The notes: generated by a model from the letters alone, not told the origin. Counted from the stretch's first letter, positions 18,690-28,929 are shown. The stretch is DNA of 64,000 bases from Faecalibacterium sp. I4-1-79 (GCF_023347235.1 NZ_CP094467.1:1302001-1366000), one strand, 5' to 3'. A program made the numbers and translations.

Positions 18690-18793
18690 AGTGTGCTCCT
18701 ATCCGCATAAGCGTTTGCTTTGCTAAAATAATTGAGTAGATAATAGCAGCAGAAACGTTCCCTCTTTCGCCCGGCTGCCAACATAACAACGTT

Positions 18794-18822
18794 ATTATAA
18801 TATGAACGATTTATAAATGCAA
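18794..18822 (-). promoter_or_regulatory. Promoter of glgP
   Basis: Minus strand TTGCAT, 17 bases, TATAAT; transcript start near 18787. A GAAACGTT motif lies about 30 bases into the transcript (18752-18759). Confidence 0.65.
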
Positions 18823-18926
18823 GGAAACAGGCGCTTTTTTTCCGTAACTGCTATTTTTTTAGACCACTTTCTGACAAATATGCCGAAATTTCAAAAATTC
18901 CACTTTTTCTTGCGGCGTATTTATAT

Positions 18927-18932
18927 TATAAT
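18927..18932 (+). promoter_or_regulatory. Probable -10 element of the zapA operon
   Basis: Perfect TATAAT in an AT-rich tract; no good -35 at 17 bases. It would give a leader of about 175 bases to zapA, containing two GAAACGTT motifs and a CCGGGA/TCCCGG hairpin. Between this and the glgP promoter (18823-18920) I see only AT-rich sequence. Confidence 0.4.
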
Positions 18933-19002
18933 AGAAGGCAGAACTGAGTAGCGAAACTTTTTTCGGGGAGTAATTCCGGCAGTAATGGCACAGGAAACTC
19001 CA

Positions 19003-19030
19003 TCGAAACGTTTTCAAATGCCGAAACGTT
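19003..19030. promoter_or_regulatory. Two LacI/CcpA-type operator-like sites upstream of zapA
   Basis: 19003-19016 reads, on the minus strand, TGAAAACGTTTCGA, 12 of 14 matches to the cre/LacI-type palindrome TGAAAACGTTTTCA. A second core GAAACGTT follows at 19023-19030. A third copy lies in the glgP leader at 18752-18759. Binding by a LacI-family protein is inferred only. Confidence 0.35.
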
Positions 19031-19115
19031 ACCGGGAACGGTACCAAATCCCGGCAAAAAACAGAACAAACGGCCTTGCGCCGTACAGATACAGGATAAA
19101 AAAGGGGAAAACACT

Positions 19116-19580
19116 ATGGTAAACAAGGTAAGGGTCAACATCGCGGGCACACCGTATGCCATCGCCACCACAGATTCGGAAAAGTACATCCTGGGTCTTG
19201 CCAAAAAGCTGGACGAGGATATCACAAAGCTGCTGGACACCAACGACAACCTCTCGGTGACCAAGGCGGCGGTGTTCTGCGCGATGGATTATCTGGATGA
19301 ATACCGCAAGAGCACCGGCAGCGCCGAGAATATGCGCAGTCAGATTCAGGACTACATCGCAGATGCAGCCCGGGCAAAGCTGGCCGAGGATAAGGCGCTG
19401 GCCGAGAATGCCGTGCTGCGCCGGGAAGCTGCCGCTCTGCGGGAGCAGCTGGCCAAGGAGCGCCAGCGCGAGACCCGCCGGGAGGAGCGCGCCGCCCGCG
19501 CTGCGGCAGAGACTGCACAGGAGCAGCCCGCCCCGGAAGCCCCGGCGGCAGACAGTGCGCAGGCAGACGAGACCAACTGA
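19116..19580 (+). CDS. zapA: Cell division protein ZapA-like
   Basis: FtsZ-ring stabiliser. 154 residues: N-terminal ZapA beta-hairpin domain (VRVNIAGTPYAIATTDSEKY), helix with the AVFCAMDYLDEY segment, then a long Ala/Glu/Arg coiled coil (~75-130) and a Pro/Ala-rich acidic tail. Longer than Bacillus ZapA (~85) because of this tail. ATG follows AAAAGGGG. First gene of an operon with the U32 gene, dut and maf, upstream of mreBCD. Confidence 0.85.
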   Translation: MVNKVRVNIAGTPYAIATTDSEKYILGLAKKLDEDITKLLDTNDNLSVTKAAVFCAMDYLDEYRKSTGSAENMRSQIQDYIADAARAKLAEDKALAENAVLRREAAALREQLAKERQRETRREERAARAAAETAQEQPAPEAPAADSAQADETN

Positions 19581-19616
19581 ATGTACCTTATATAAATAGA
19601 AGTCAGAAGGAGAACT

Positions 19617-21686
19617 ATGGCAAGGATCGAGATCTTAGCCCCGGTGGGCAGTGAAGAAATGCTCCGCGCGGCGGTGTTCAGCGGCGCAGACGCAGTATAT
19701 CTGGGTTTTTCGGGTTTCAACGCCCGCACGGGTGCCGGCAACTTTGACGCAGACAGTCTGCAGGAAGCCGTGCGCTTCTGCCACGCCCGGGGCGTGGCGG
19801 TGCACGTTGCGCTGAATACGACCGTGTACGGCACCGAACTGTCAGCGCTGGAACAGGCTATCCGGGCGGTAGCAGCCAGCGGTGCGGATGCAGTCATCTG
19901 TCAGGATCTGGCAGTGGCTACTTTAATTGGTAAAATTGCCCCGCAGCTGCCCCGGCACGGCTCTACCCAGATGAGCGTCCACACCCTGCAAGGCGCACTG
20001 GAACTGAAGGAGCTGGGCTTTACCCGGGTGGTGCTGGCGCGTGAGCTGAGCCTGCCCGAGGTGGAGCACATCACAAAGCACTGCGGCATCGAGACCGAGT
20101 GCTTCATCCACGGTGCGCTGTGCATGAGCGTGAGCGGCCAGTGCTATATGTCCGCCTTTCTGGGCGGGCGCAGCGGCAACCGGGGCTCCTGTGCGGGCCC
20201 CTGCCGCCTGCCCTTTGAAGCCAACGCCCTGCCGGAGGGCAAGCCCGGACGGCTGCATCACCTCTCCCTTAAGGATAACTCCGCCATCGACAAGCTGGAC
20301 AAGCTGCAGGCGCTTGGCGTAGCATCGGCAAAGATCGAGGGACGTCTGCGCACGCCGGAGTATGTGGCGGCGGCGGTCAGCGCTTGTCTGGCAGGCCGCG
20401 AGGGCCGCGCCTACGACCGCGACCTGCTGAAGAACGCCTTCAGCCGCTCCGGTTTCACCTCTGGCTATTTGGACGGAAAAATCGACGGCACCATGTTCGG
20501 TGTGCGCAGCGAAGCTGACGCCGAGCTGACCAAAAAGACCCTGCCCATGCTGCGCGAACTTTACCGCCGCGAGCGCTCCCGCGTGCCGGTGCAGATGAAG
20601 CTGGAAATCGAGGAAGGCGGCGAAAAGCTGACCGTCACCGATGCCGATGGCAACAAGGCCTTTGCCTATGGAGATGCCGAGCCGCAGCCTGCCCGCACCG
20701 ACCCCACCGAGAGCCTGAACCGCAGCTTGGCCAAGACCGGCGGCACGCCCTTTGCGGCAGAGAAGATCACGGTGGAAATGGACGGCGGGCCGTGGTTCAT
20801 CCCCGGCAGTGCCGTGAACGAGCTGCGTCGGGAAGCACTGGACGCCCTGCTCAAAAAGCGGGAGGTGCTGCGACCCTGGCCTACCTCCGAGGAGCACGTT
20901 GCCGCCCTGCCGCAGCGCACCCTGCCGCCCCGCCGCACCCTGCGCGCCCGGTTCGAGCGCTGGGAGCAGGTGCCGGAACGGGCGCTTGACGGGGTGGAGT
21001 ACCTCATTCTGCCCATTGCGCAGGCCGACCGTGTGCCCCGGGAATGGCGGGCAAAGACCCTTCTGGAGCTGCCCCGGGTCATGTTCGGTGCGCTGGAGCA
21101 GGACACCGCCCGCCGCATCGCAGCCACGCAGGACGCGGGCTTTGCCGGGTACGAGGTCAGCAACATCGCCCACCTGCGCCTGTGCCGTGGCTTGCCTATG
21201 ACCGGCGGCTTCGGGCTGAACATCACCAACAACGTGGCGGCGCAGTTCTATGCGGAGCAGGGGCTTTCCAGTCTGCTCATCCTGCCGGAGGTGAAGGACA
21301 GCGATATTGCGTCCATTGCGCCCACCCGGAACGGTAAGCCTGTGCCCACCGGCGTAATGATCTACGGCCATATGCCACTGATGCTTACCCGCGCTTGCCC
21401 GCTGCAAAATATCCACGACTGTGCCCACTGCGACAAGACCGGTGTGCTGACCGACCGCAAGGCCAAAAAGTTCCCAGTGCGGTGCGGCCTTGGGGTGCGC
21501 ACCATCTATAACCCGGTGCCCATCTATATGGGCGATAAGCCCGGCGCACTGGCGGTGGACTATGGCGTGGCCTACTTTACACTGGAATCCTGCGAGGAGG
21601 CGGCGCAGATTCTGGACAGCATCCGCACCCACGCCCCCTTTGAGGGCGAGTTTACCCGCGGCCTGTATTTTAAAGGAACGAACTAA
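19617..21686 (+). CDS. U32 family protein, RlhA-like (23S rRNA hydroxylation)
   Basis: 689 residues, the size of the long U32 class exemplified by E. coli RlhA, which hydroxylates a 23S rRNA cytidine. The U32 signature region is complete (ECFIHGALCMSVSGQCYMS then GGRSGNRGSCAGPCR), with cysteines that probably bind an Fe-S cluster. A C-terminal extension (~330-689) carries a second cysteine group (ACPLQ, DCAHCD, RCG). The old name 'collagenase-like peptidase' is misleading for this class. AGAAGGAG precedes the ATG. Specific rRNA target is by family analogy. Confidence 0.82.
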   Translation: MARIEILAPVGSEEMLRAAVFSGADAVYLGFSGFNARTGAGNFDADSLQEAVRFCHARGVAVHVALNTTVYGTELSALEQAIRAVAASGADAVICQDLAVATLIGKIAPQLPRHGSTQMSVHTLQGALELKELGFTRVVLARELSLPEVEHITKHCGIETECFIHGALCMSVSGQCYMSAFLGGRSGNRGSCAGPCRLPFEANALPEGKPGRLHHLSLKDNSAIDKLDKLQALGVASAKIEGRLRTPEYVAAAVSACLAGREGRAYDRDLLKNAFSRSGFTSGYLDGKIDGTMFGVRSEADAELTKKTLPMLRELYRRERSRVPVQMKLEIEEGGEKLTVTDADGNKAFAYGDAEPQPARTDPTESLNRSLAKTGGTPFAAEKITVEMDGGPWFIPGSAVNELRREALDALLKKREVLRPWPTSEEHVAALPQRTLPPRRTLRARFERWEQVPERALDGVEYLILPIAQADRVPREWRAKTLLELPRVMFGALEQDTARRIAATQDAGFAGYEVSNIAHLRLCRGLPMTGGFGLNITNNVAAQFYAEQGLSSLLILPEVKDSDIASIAPTRNGKPVPTGVMIYGHMPLMLTRACPLQNIHDCAHCDKTGVLTDRKAKKFPVRCGLGVRTIYNPVPIYMGDKPGALAVDYGVAYFTLESCEEAAQILDSIRTHAPFEGEFTRGLYFKGTN

Positions 21687-21710
21687 CAAAAAATGAAACG
21701 AGGTTATACG

Positions 21711-22157
21711 ATGGAACCCATCACTGTAAAATATAAGGTACTGGATGCCCGGGCAAAGGTGCCCGCCTATGCCACCCCCGGCGCAGCTGCCGCCGACCTG
21801 TGCGCTGTGCTGGACGCACCGCTGACCGTTGCCCCCATGCAGCGGGTGCTGGTGCCCACCGGCCTTGCCATCGAGCTGCCGGGTGCCCATAGCGTGGCGC
21901 TGGTGTACGCCCGCAGCGGCCTGTCCATCAAGCACGGCCTGTGCATGGCAAACGGCGTGGGCGTGGTGGACAGCGATTACCGCGGCGAGCTGAAGGTGCC
22001 CATGGTCAATCTGGGAGCCGAGGCTTATACCATCCAGCCCGGCGAGCGGGTGGCGCAGCTGTGCATCGCTCCGGTATACACCGCCGCCTTTGTGCCCGCC
22101 GAGGAGCTGGGCGACACCCAGCGCGGTGCGGGCGGCTTTGGCTCTACTGGCCGCTAA
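21711..22157 (+). CDS. dut: dUTP diphosphatase (trimeric dUTPase)
   Basis: Hydrolyses dUTP to dUMP and PPi, keeping uracil out of DNA. 148 residues with the five dUTPase motifs in order: PGAAAADL, ARSG, GVVDSDYRGEL, RVAQLCI and RGAGGFGSTG. An in-frame ATG six codons upstream exists, but ACGAGG is correctly spaced only for the ATG at 21711. Confidence 0.95.
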   Translation: MEPITVKYKVLDARAKVPAYATPGAAAADLCAVLDAPLTVAPMQRVLVPTGLAIELPGAHSVALVYARSGLSIKHGLCMANGVGVVDSDYRGELKVPMVNLGAEAYTIQPGERVAQLCIAPVYTAAFVPAEELGDTQRGAGGFGSTGR

Positions 22158-22176
22158 AGAAGGGAACACGGAGAAA

Positions 22177-22740
22177 ATGAAGGAAAATAATCTGATCTTA
22201 GCCTCTGGCAGCCCCCGCAGACGGGAGTTGCTCTCCCTGTATACCACTGATTTCACCGTCTGCGTCAGCGATTTTGACGAGAGCGCTGTTACCGCCCCCA
22301 CCCCGGCGCAGCTGGTAGAGCAGCTGGCTATCGGTAAGTGCCTCGCGGTGGCAAAGCAGCACCCGGATGCCGTGGTCATCGGCTGCGACACGGTGGTGGA
22401 TGTGGACGGCACCGTGTTCGGCAAGCCCCACGATGCCGAGGATGCCAAGCGGATGCTGCGCGCTCTCTCCGGCAAGACCCATCAGGTACACACCGGTGTG
22501 TGCATTGCAAAAGGGGACAGGGCAGAGCATTTTGTGGACAGCTGCAAGGTGACCTTTTTCCCGCTGGGGGAGGAGGAAATCGCATTTTATACCGCTACCC
22601 CGGAACCTTACGATAAGGCCGGTGCCTATGCCATTCAGGGGCGCGCGGCTCTGTGGCTGGACCGCATCGAGGGCGACTACTACACCATTATGGGGCTGCC
22701 GGTCAGCCGCACCGTACAGCTGCTGGAGCATTTTTTGTGA
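22177..22740 (+). CDS. maf: Maf-type nucleoside triphosphate pyrophosphatase
   Basis: House-cleaning NTP pyrophosphatase (dTTP/UTP or modified nucleotides), historically linked to septum control. 187 residues: ASGSPRRRELL phosphate-binding start, SDFDES, GCDTVVDVDG, and YDKAGAYAIQG are all present. Starts at ATG 22177 after GGAG, 19 bases behind dut, continuing the zapA operon. Confidence 0.93.
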   Translation: MKENNLILASGSPRRRELLSLYTTDFTVCVSDFDESAVTAPTPAQLVEQLAIGKCLAVAKQHPDAVVIGCDTVVDVDGTVFGKPHDAEDAKRMLRALSGKTHQVHTGVCIAKGDRAEHFVDSCKVTFFPLGEEEIAFYTATPEPYDKAGAYAIQGRAALWLDRIEGDYYTIMGLPVSRTVQLLEHFL

Positions 22741-22777
22741 GAAAAATGGAAAAATGATAGAAAACTTGCCGAAACGC

Positions 22778-22806
22778 TTGAGAAATGAAGCACTTGCGGC
22801 TATAAT
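22778..22806 (+). promoter_or_regulatory. Promoter of mreB
   Basis: TTGAGA, 17 bases, TATAAT, about 95 bases upstream of the mreB ATG. Confidence 0.7.
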
Positions 22807-22902
22807 AGAACCGTGTTATTCTGCGCAGGAGGGTCTGTTTACCGCAGACTGTCCGGCATTCTGGGATAGATTTAAGGAACGATCGTAAGGAGAATTGAAA
22901 CA

Positions 22903-23925
<1,023 letters not shown>

Positions 23926-24015
23926 GAGCGGCTCTCTGCGGAGAGTACTGCTTTAAATGCGGAAAAGTTTCAGACACAGCAGCTGTGCGTTTTTCCGCTG
24001 CAAACACTGCATCTT

Positions 24016-24046
24016 GCGCGGATGGCACGGCTGTCCGCGCTTTTTT
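24016..24046 (+). terminator. Terminator between mreB and mreC
   Basis: Perfect 7-bp GCGCGGA/TCCGCGC stem followed by six T. It is preceded by a second hairpin (GCGGAAAA/TTTTTCCGC, about 23960-23999). It must be read through for mreCD-mrdA unless mreC has its own promoter, which I do not see. Confidence 0.8.
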
Positions 24047-24099
24047 CATGCAAAGGCCTGCGGTAGAGCGCGGGCACCCCGACAGGAGGGAAGGACCCT

Positions 24100-24930
24100 T
24101 TGAAAGATTTTTTTGATACCTGGAAATTCAAGATCCTTGTGGCCGTAGCAGTATTTCTGGTGGGCATCATGGCCTACGCCGGAGCCAACGGCCGTCTGAC
24201 CGCCGCCCCGCAGGAACTGCTGGGCGTGATCCTGACCCCTTTCCAGAAGGCGGCGGCTGTGGTCAGCGGCGGCGTGGGTGCGGTGTGGGAAAAATACACC
24301 AGCATCGATGAAGTCATGGAGCAGAACGAGCAGCTGGAAGCGGAAAACGCCGAGCTGCGCCAGCAGATGGTGGACTACGACCGCATCAAGGCCGAGAACG
24401 ATGCCTACAAGGCGCTGGCGAACATTCAGAAAAAGAACAGTAATGCCACCTATGTGTCCGGCTTTGTCATCGGCCGCGACCCGCTGGACGAGTTCGGCGG
24501 CTTCACGCTGGACAAGGGCACCGCAGATGGCGTAGCGGTGAACGATGCGGTCATCAGTGACCGGGGCTATCTGCTGGGCATGGTGGTGGAAGCCGACCCG
24601 ACCAGCTGCAAGGTAATGACCATCCTGCACCCCAGCTTCAACGCGGCGGGCGTTGTTTCCCGTACCCGGGAAAACGGTATCCTGAACGGCAATACTACCT
24701 ACGCGGCGGATGGCCTGTGTACTCTGACCAATCTGGAGCGCAGCACCGAGACCCGCGCGGGTGATCAGGTCATCACCACCGGTCTGGGCGGGGTGTTCCC
24801 GCCGGATCTGCTGGTGGGAACAGTGCAGGACGTGGTGCCGGAGGCCAGCGGCAAATCCTCCATTGCGGTGGTGCGCCCCGGTGTCGACCCCCGCACCGCC
24901 AAGCACGTTTTTATCATTACTGCGTACTAA
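24100..24930 (+). CDS. mreC: Rod-shape protein MreC
   Basis: 276 residues: single membrane helix (~10-26), coiled coil (~65-110), and beta-barrel pair typical of MreC that links MreB filaments to PBP2 outside the membrane. Start is TTG at 24100 with AGGAGGG upstream; no ATG fits the anchor. Followed by mreD after 15 bases. Confidence 0.92.
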   Translation: MKDFFDTWKFKILVAVAVFLVGIMAYAGANGRLTAAPQELLGVILTPFQKAAAVVSGGVGAVWEKYTSIDEVMEQNEQLEAENAELRQQMVDYDRIKAENDAYKALANIQKKNSNATYVSGFVIGRDPLDEFGGFTLDKGTADGVAVNDAVISDRGYLLGMVVEADPTSCKVMTILHPSFNAAGVVSRTRENGILNGNTTYAADGLCTLTNLERSTETRAGDQVITTGLGGVFPPDLLVGTVQDVVPEASGKSSIAVVRPGVDPRTAKHVFIITAY

Positions 24931-24945
24931 GGAGGGCACACTGCT

Positions 24946-25479
24946 ATGGAATCTCGCCGCAAGCGCAGCCGCAGCCAGCTGCTGAAGTGGGGCTGCTATG
25001 TGCTGGCGCTGTTTGTGTGCGCCGCTTTGCAGACTACGCCCGGGCTGTTTCAGCTGGGGCAGGCAAAGCCGCTGCTGGTGCTGCCGCTATGTCTGGCGGT
25101 GGCAGTATTTGAGGGAGAGTTTGCCGGAGCACTGCTGGGCACGGTGGGCGGCCTTTTGTGGGACTACGCCGCCGGGCGCACGGTGGGTATGCTGGCGCTG
25201 GAACTGCTGCTGCTCTGCTTTGGGGTATCGGTGCTGGTGCAGCTGTATTTACAGGTGAACTTTGGCAACTTTGCCGCAGTAAGCACCACAACGGCGCTGG
25301 TGGTACTCTCGCTGGACTGGCTGTTTTTCTATTATATGCCGGGCTATGCCGGCGCTGCGCTGCGGTACATTGCCTTTGTACTGCCTAGTGCAGTGCTGAC
25401 CATCCCGGCGGCGCTGCTGGCCTTCTGGCTGGTGCAGCGCATCCATGACGGGTTTGGGATCGACAACGGTGTGGTCTAA
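24946..25479 (+). CDS. mreD: Rod-shape protein MreD
   Basis: 177 residues, five to six membrane helices; integral membrane part of the elongasome. Identified by topology, size and position between mreC and the PBP2 gene. GGAGGG precedes the ATG. Confidence 0.88.
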   Translation: MESRRKRSRSQLLKWGCYVLALFVCAALQTTPGLFQLGQAKPLLVLPLCLAVAVFEGEFAGALLGTVGGLLWDYAAGRTVGMLALELLLLCFGVSVLVQLYLQVNFGNFAAVSTTTALVVLSLDWLFFYYMPGYAGAALRYIAFVLPSAVLTIPAALLAFWLVQRIHDGFGIDNGVV

Positions 25480-25498
25480 CCCGTAAAAGGAGAACCAG

Positions 25499-27736
25499 AT
25501 GAACGAAAATGAACGCAAGGTCGTGGTGCGGCGGATGCTGCTGCTCATTGCAGTGGCCTGTATCATCATGGGGCTGTATACCTTCCGGCTGATTTTTTTG
25601 CAGCTGGTCAACGGAGACAGCTTCAAGGCAAAAGCCACCACCACCACGGATTATAAGTTCACGGTCACCGCCGCGCGCGGCAATATCGTGGACAGCACCG
25701 GCAAGCGCATCGCCACCACCAGCACCGGCTATAATGTGGTGCTGAACAAGCTGCAGATGGGGGATCAGGATCTGGACACCATGCTGCAGCAGATCGTGGA
25801 ACTTTTGCGCAAGAACGATGAAAAATGGCTGGACACCCTGCTCATCAGCGAGCCGGATGCCGCCGGGAACTATACCTTTACGGACAGCGCCGACAGCACC
25901 AGCGACCAGAAAACGCTGGCAGACATGAAGGAGACGCTGGGCCTGCAGCAGTACGCCACCGCCAACGATGTGATGGAGATGCTGGTGGAGAAGAACCATC
26001 TGGAAAGCTTTTCTCTGCCGTGGCAGCGGGTGCTGGCGGGCATCCATTATGAGATGGACCGGCAGGCCTTTTCCAACGTGAACAACTTCATCATGGCAGA
26101 AAACGTCAGTCAGGTGACGGTTGCTGCCATCAAGGAACATTCCCTCACTTTGCCGGGCGTGGAGATCGTGGAGACCAGCACCCGCAGCTATGAGCAGGGC
26201 GATATTCTCCCCGCTGTGCTGGGGCGTGTGGGCAAGATCACCGCCGAAAAGTGGAAGGTGACCGACGAAAACGGTCAGGTGACCTATCCGCTCAAGGAAA
26301 AAGGCTATAACATGAACGATGTGATCGGCATCTCAGGCCTTGAATCCGTGTACGAGGACGAGCTGCGCGGCAAGGACGGTGTGGAGACTATCACCCGCAA
26401 TTCGGACGGCGTGATCGTGGATACCAAGATCACCACTGTGCCGGAGCCGGGGCATACCGTGCAGTTGACCATCAACAGCGACTTTCAGCGGGCGGTAGAC
26501 AAGGCCCTTGCCAATAACATCGATATGATCAACCGGGTGTACAACACCGGTGATATGAAAGCCGCCGCCGGTGCTGCGGTGGTGCTGGATGTGAAGGACG
26601 GCAGCGTGCTGGCGGCTGCGAACTACCCCAGCTTTGACCAGAACCTGTACGCCACCAACTATTCCGAGTACAGCGCTGACCCCAGTCTGCCCCTGTTCAA
26701 CCGGGCGCTGCAAGGCCTGTACACGCCCGGCTCCACCTTTAAACCTGCTGTGGCAGTGGCGGCGCTGGACAGCGGCCTGATCAACCAGTACTCCACCGTC
26801 AACTGCACCGGCGTGTACACCTATTATAAGGATTACCACCCCCGCTGCACCCGCCACGGCCACAGCGGCAACATTGATGTAGTCACTGCCATCAAGTGGA
26901 GCTGCAACATCTTCTTCTACGATGTGGGCCGCCGCCTGACCAGTGATGTCTACGATGCCTACGCCTACAAGCTGGGTCTTGGGCAGCGCACCGGCGTGGA
27001 GGTCAACGAGGCTGTGGGACGCCTGACCAAAAAGACGGACAAAAACTACACCTCCTCGCTGGATATTCAGGCCGCCATCGGACAGGGCAACACGGTGGTA
27101 AGCCCCATCCAGCTGGCTACCTACGCCGCCACGCTGGCCAACAACGGTGTGCGCTATCGCACCCACTTTGTCAAGGCGATTCTGGATACCAACACCGGCG
27201 AGGTGCTCAGCGAGACCCAGCCGGAGGTGATGGATATCATCGAGGGCAACGGCAACACCTTTGATCTGGTGCGGCAGGGCATGACACTGGTGCCCAGCAC
27301 CATCAGCGGCAAGATCTCCAGCTACCCCATTGCCATCGCCTGCAAGACCGGCACCCCCCAGCGCAGCGAGACCTACGCCTCTGGCAAGCACTACCTGAAC
27401 GCCATGATGATCGCTTACCTTCCGGCAGACGACCCGGAGATCGCCATCGGCATTACGGTAGAGTACGGCGGCTACGGTGCCCGCACCGGTGATCTGGTGG
27501 TGGATATCGCCAATGCCTACTTTGCCATGAAGGACGGCACGCTGGAGGTGGACCCCTATGTGGATCCGCGCACCGTGGTGCAGGAGGATGCCGCGGCATC
27601 GGATACCGCTGCCCAGACCGCCCCGGATGCTGCGAATGATGCACAGACCGATGCGGCCGCCGCAGAACCGCAGCAGACGACCGCGCCTGCAGGGGTGACA
27701 GAGGAGGAAAACAACGATGCAATGCTTGCGCAGTAA
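25499..27736 (+). CDS. mrdA: Penicillin-binding protein 2 (elongasome transpeptidase)
   Basis: Class B PBP cross-linking peptidoglycan during elongation. 745 residues: N-terminal membrane helix (~14-36), dimerisation/pedestal domain, transpeptidase domain. The three catalytic motifs are SxxK at Ser412 (STFK), SxN at Ser468 (SCN) and KTG at 616-618. The C-terminal ~60 residues are Ala/Asp/Gln/Thr-rich and probably disordered, longer than in E. coli PBP2. Last gene of the mre cluster. Confidence 0.95.
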   Translation: MNENERKVVVRRMLLLIAVACIIMGLYTFRLIFLQLVNGDSFKAKATTTTDYKFTVTAARGNIVDSTGKRIATTSTGYNVVLNKLQMGDQDLDTMLQQIVELLRKNDEKWLDTLLISEPDAAGNYTFTDSADSTSDQKTLADMKETLGLQQYATANDVMEMLVEKNHLESFSLPWQRVLAGIHYEMDRQAFSNVNNFIMAENVSQVTVAAIKEHSLTLPGVEIVETSTRSYEQGDILPAVLGRVGKITAEKWKVTDENGQVTYPLKEKGYNMNDVIGISGLESVYEDELRGKDGVETITRNSDGVIVDTKITTVPEPGHTVQLTINSDFQRAVDKALANNIDMINRVYNTGDMKAAAGAAVVLDVKDGSVLAAANYPSFDQNLYATNYSEYSADPSLPLFNRALQGLYTPGSTFKPAVAVAALDSGLINQYSTVNCTGVYTYYKDYHPRCTRHGHSGNIDVVTAIKWSCNIFFYDVGRRLTSDVYDAYAYKLGLGQRTGVEVNEAVGRLTKKTDKNYTSSLDIQAAIGQGNTVVSPIQLATYAATLANNGVRYRTHFVKAILDTNTGEVLSETQPEVMDIIEGNGNTFDLVRQGMTLVPSTISGKISSYPIAIACKTGTPQRSETYASGKHYLNAMMIAYLPADDPEIAIGITVEYGGYGARTGDLVVDIANAYFAMKDGTLEVDPYVDPRTVVQEDAAASDTAAQTAPDAANDAQTDAAAAEPQQTTAPAGVTEEENNDAMLAQ

Positions 27737-27799
27737 AGCGCAGCTGCGTGCAAAGTGCTGAACTTGAACGAAAATTTGAATATTGTGTCCAAAAACCTG

Positions 27800-27828
27800 T
27801 TGTAAATGAGTTGCGTTTGTGATATCAT
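27800..27828 (+). promoter_or_regulatory. Promoter of mgsA
   Basis: TTGTAA, 17 bases, TATCAT in the AT-rich gap after mrdA. Confidence 0.6.
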
Positions 27829-27893
27829 GTATAACAAAGGAAATTTATCAAGCGTTTTATATACAAATGTTTCAATAGAGGAGAGATCTACAG

Positions 27894-28298
27894 ATGACGA
27901 TTGCCCTGATTGCGCATGACTCCAAAAAGGAGCTGATGGTTCAGTTCTGCACGGCATACTGCCGTATTCTGAGCCAGCATAAATTGGTGGCGACCGGCAC
28001 GACCGGCAAACTGATTTCCGAGGCCACCGGCCTGCAGGTACAGCGTTTTCTGGCCGGTGTGCAGGGCGGTGACCAGCAGATCGCGTCCCGCATTGCCTGC
28101 AATGAGATCGACCTGCTGCTGTTCTTCCGCGACCCCATCAATGCAAAGCCCAGCGAGCCGAACGAGATGACCCTGCTGCGCCTGTGCGATGTGCACAACA
28201 TCCCCATGGCTACCAACATTGCTACTGCTGAGGTACTGATCCACGGACTTGAGCGCGGAGATCTGGACTGGCGCGATATCGTGCACCCGCAAAACTAA
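27894..28298 (+). CDS. mgsA: Methylglyoxal synthase
   Basis: Converts dihydroxyacetone phosphate to methylglyoxal and phosphate, a glycolytic overflow valve. 134 residues with [10 protein letters not shown] at the start, TGTTG phosphate site, and the LLLFFRDP segment holding the catalytic aspartate. GAGGAG before ATG; own promoter and terminator. Confidence 0.94.
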   Translation: MTIALIAHDSKKELMVQFCTAYCRILSQHKLVATGTTGKLISEATGLQVQRFLAGVQGGDQQIASRIACNEIDLLLFFRDPINAKPSEPNEMTLLRLCDVHNIPMATNIATAEVLIHGLERGDLDWRDIVHPQN

Positions 28299-28308
28299 GA
28301 TGTGCAAA

Positions 28309-28347
28309 AAAGAAGCGCTGCATCATACAGATGTGGCGCTTCTTTTT
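28309..28347. terminator. Bidirectional terminator between mgsA and the MnmA-like gene
   Basis: AAAGAAGCGC pairs with GCGCTTCTTT across a 17-base loop, with A run on one side and T run on the other. Confidence 0.85.
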
Positions 28348-28386
28348 GCTTTGCCGGTAAAAATGCAATGCGTGTTTGCCGTGGTG

Positions 28387-28929
28387 TCAGACCGTTCCGT
28401 TCACTTTAAAATCCTGTGCCATCTCCTGCACGTCGGCGGCGGTAAACTCGCCCAAGGGCAGCAGCAGCCGGGCAAGGGTGTCCTGCGGCAGCGCCGCCAG
28501 TGCGGCGCTCTCGTCCAGTGCAGCATCCACGGCGGGGCAGACGGTGTGCACACCATCGCTGCCCAGCTCTACCCGGGCGTGATGCCCGGTGGCAACGTAC
28601 TGGATGCCCAGCTTGTCGGCAGCAGTCAGCAGGGCGGCAAAACGTGCATCGTTGCCGCTGCCCAGCACTTCGGCGGGCTGGGCTGCCAGTGCTTCTGCCT
28701 TCAGTACGATGCACTCAATGCCAAGAGCCTCGGCAGCCTGCCGTGCGGCTGCGGCCCAAGCGCTCTGGTCAGCGGCCAGCTGCACCACAGCCCCGGCTAC
28801 GCCGAAGCCCTGCTGCTGCAAAATGCGCACCACAACGCCGCAATCTACGGTGCCGTCCATACTGACAAGCACTTTGTCCTGTGTTTCGTAGGTGTCGAAC
28901 CCGTTGCCGGGCAAAAATGCGTCGCTCAT
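28387..28929 (-). CDS. Short, degenerate MnmA-like PP-loop protein
   Basis: 180 residues resembling the front half of tRNA 2-thiouridylase MnmA: a beta strand plus loop [15 protein letters not shown] where MnmA has [31 protein letters not shown] matching the KFG...ATGHYAR region, and [20 protein letters not shown] matching the FPLGE..KxEVR segment, where it stops. The PP-loop is altered and neither catalytic cysteine region (NPCxxCN; C-terminal Cys) is present, so thiolation activity is unlikely. Its ATG overlaps the rnhA stop (ATGA), implying translational coupling. It may be a repurposed ligand-binding domain or a decaying paralogue. Confidence 0.72.
   Translation of the reverse strand: MSDAFLPGNGFDTYETQDKVLVSMDGTVDCGVVVRILQQQGFGVAGAVVQLAADQSAWAAAARQAAEALGIECIVLKAEALAAQPAEVLGSGNDARFAALLTAADKLGIQYVATGHHARVELGSDGVHTVCPAVDAALDESAALAALPQDTLARLLLPLGEFTAADVQEMAQDFKVNGTV

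Noticed and set aside
18690-19115. 6S RNA between glgP and zapA, suggested by the E. coli zapA-ssrS arrangement
   Set aside because: No long rod-like pairing or central bubble could be found; the gap is explained by two promoters and leader hairpins.
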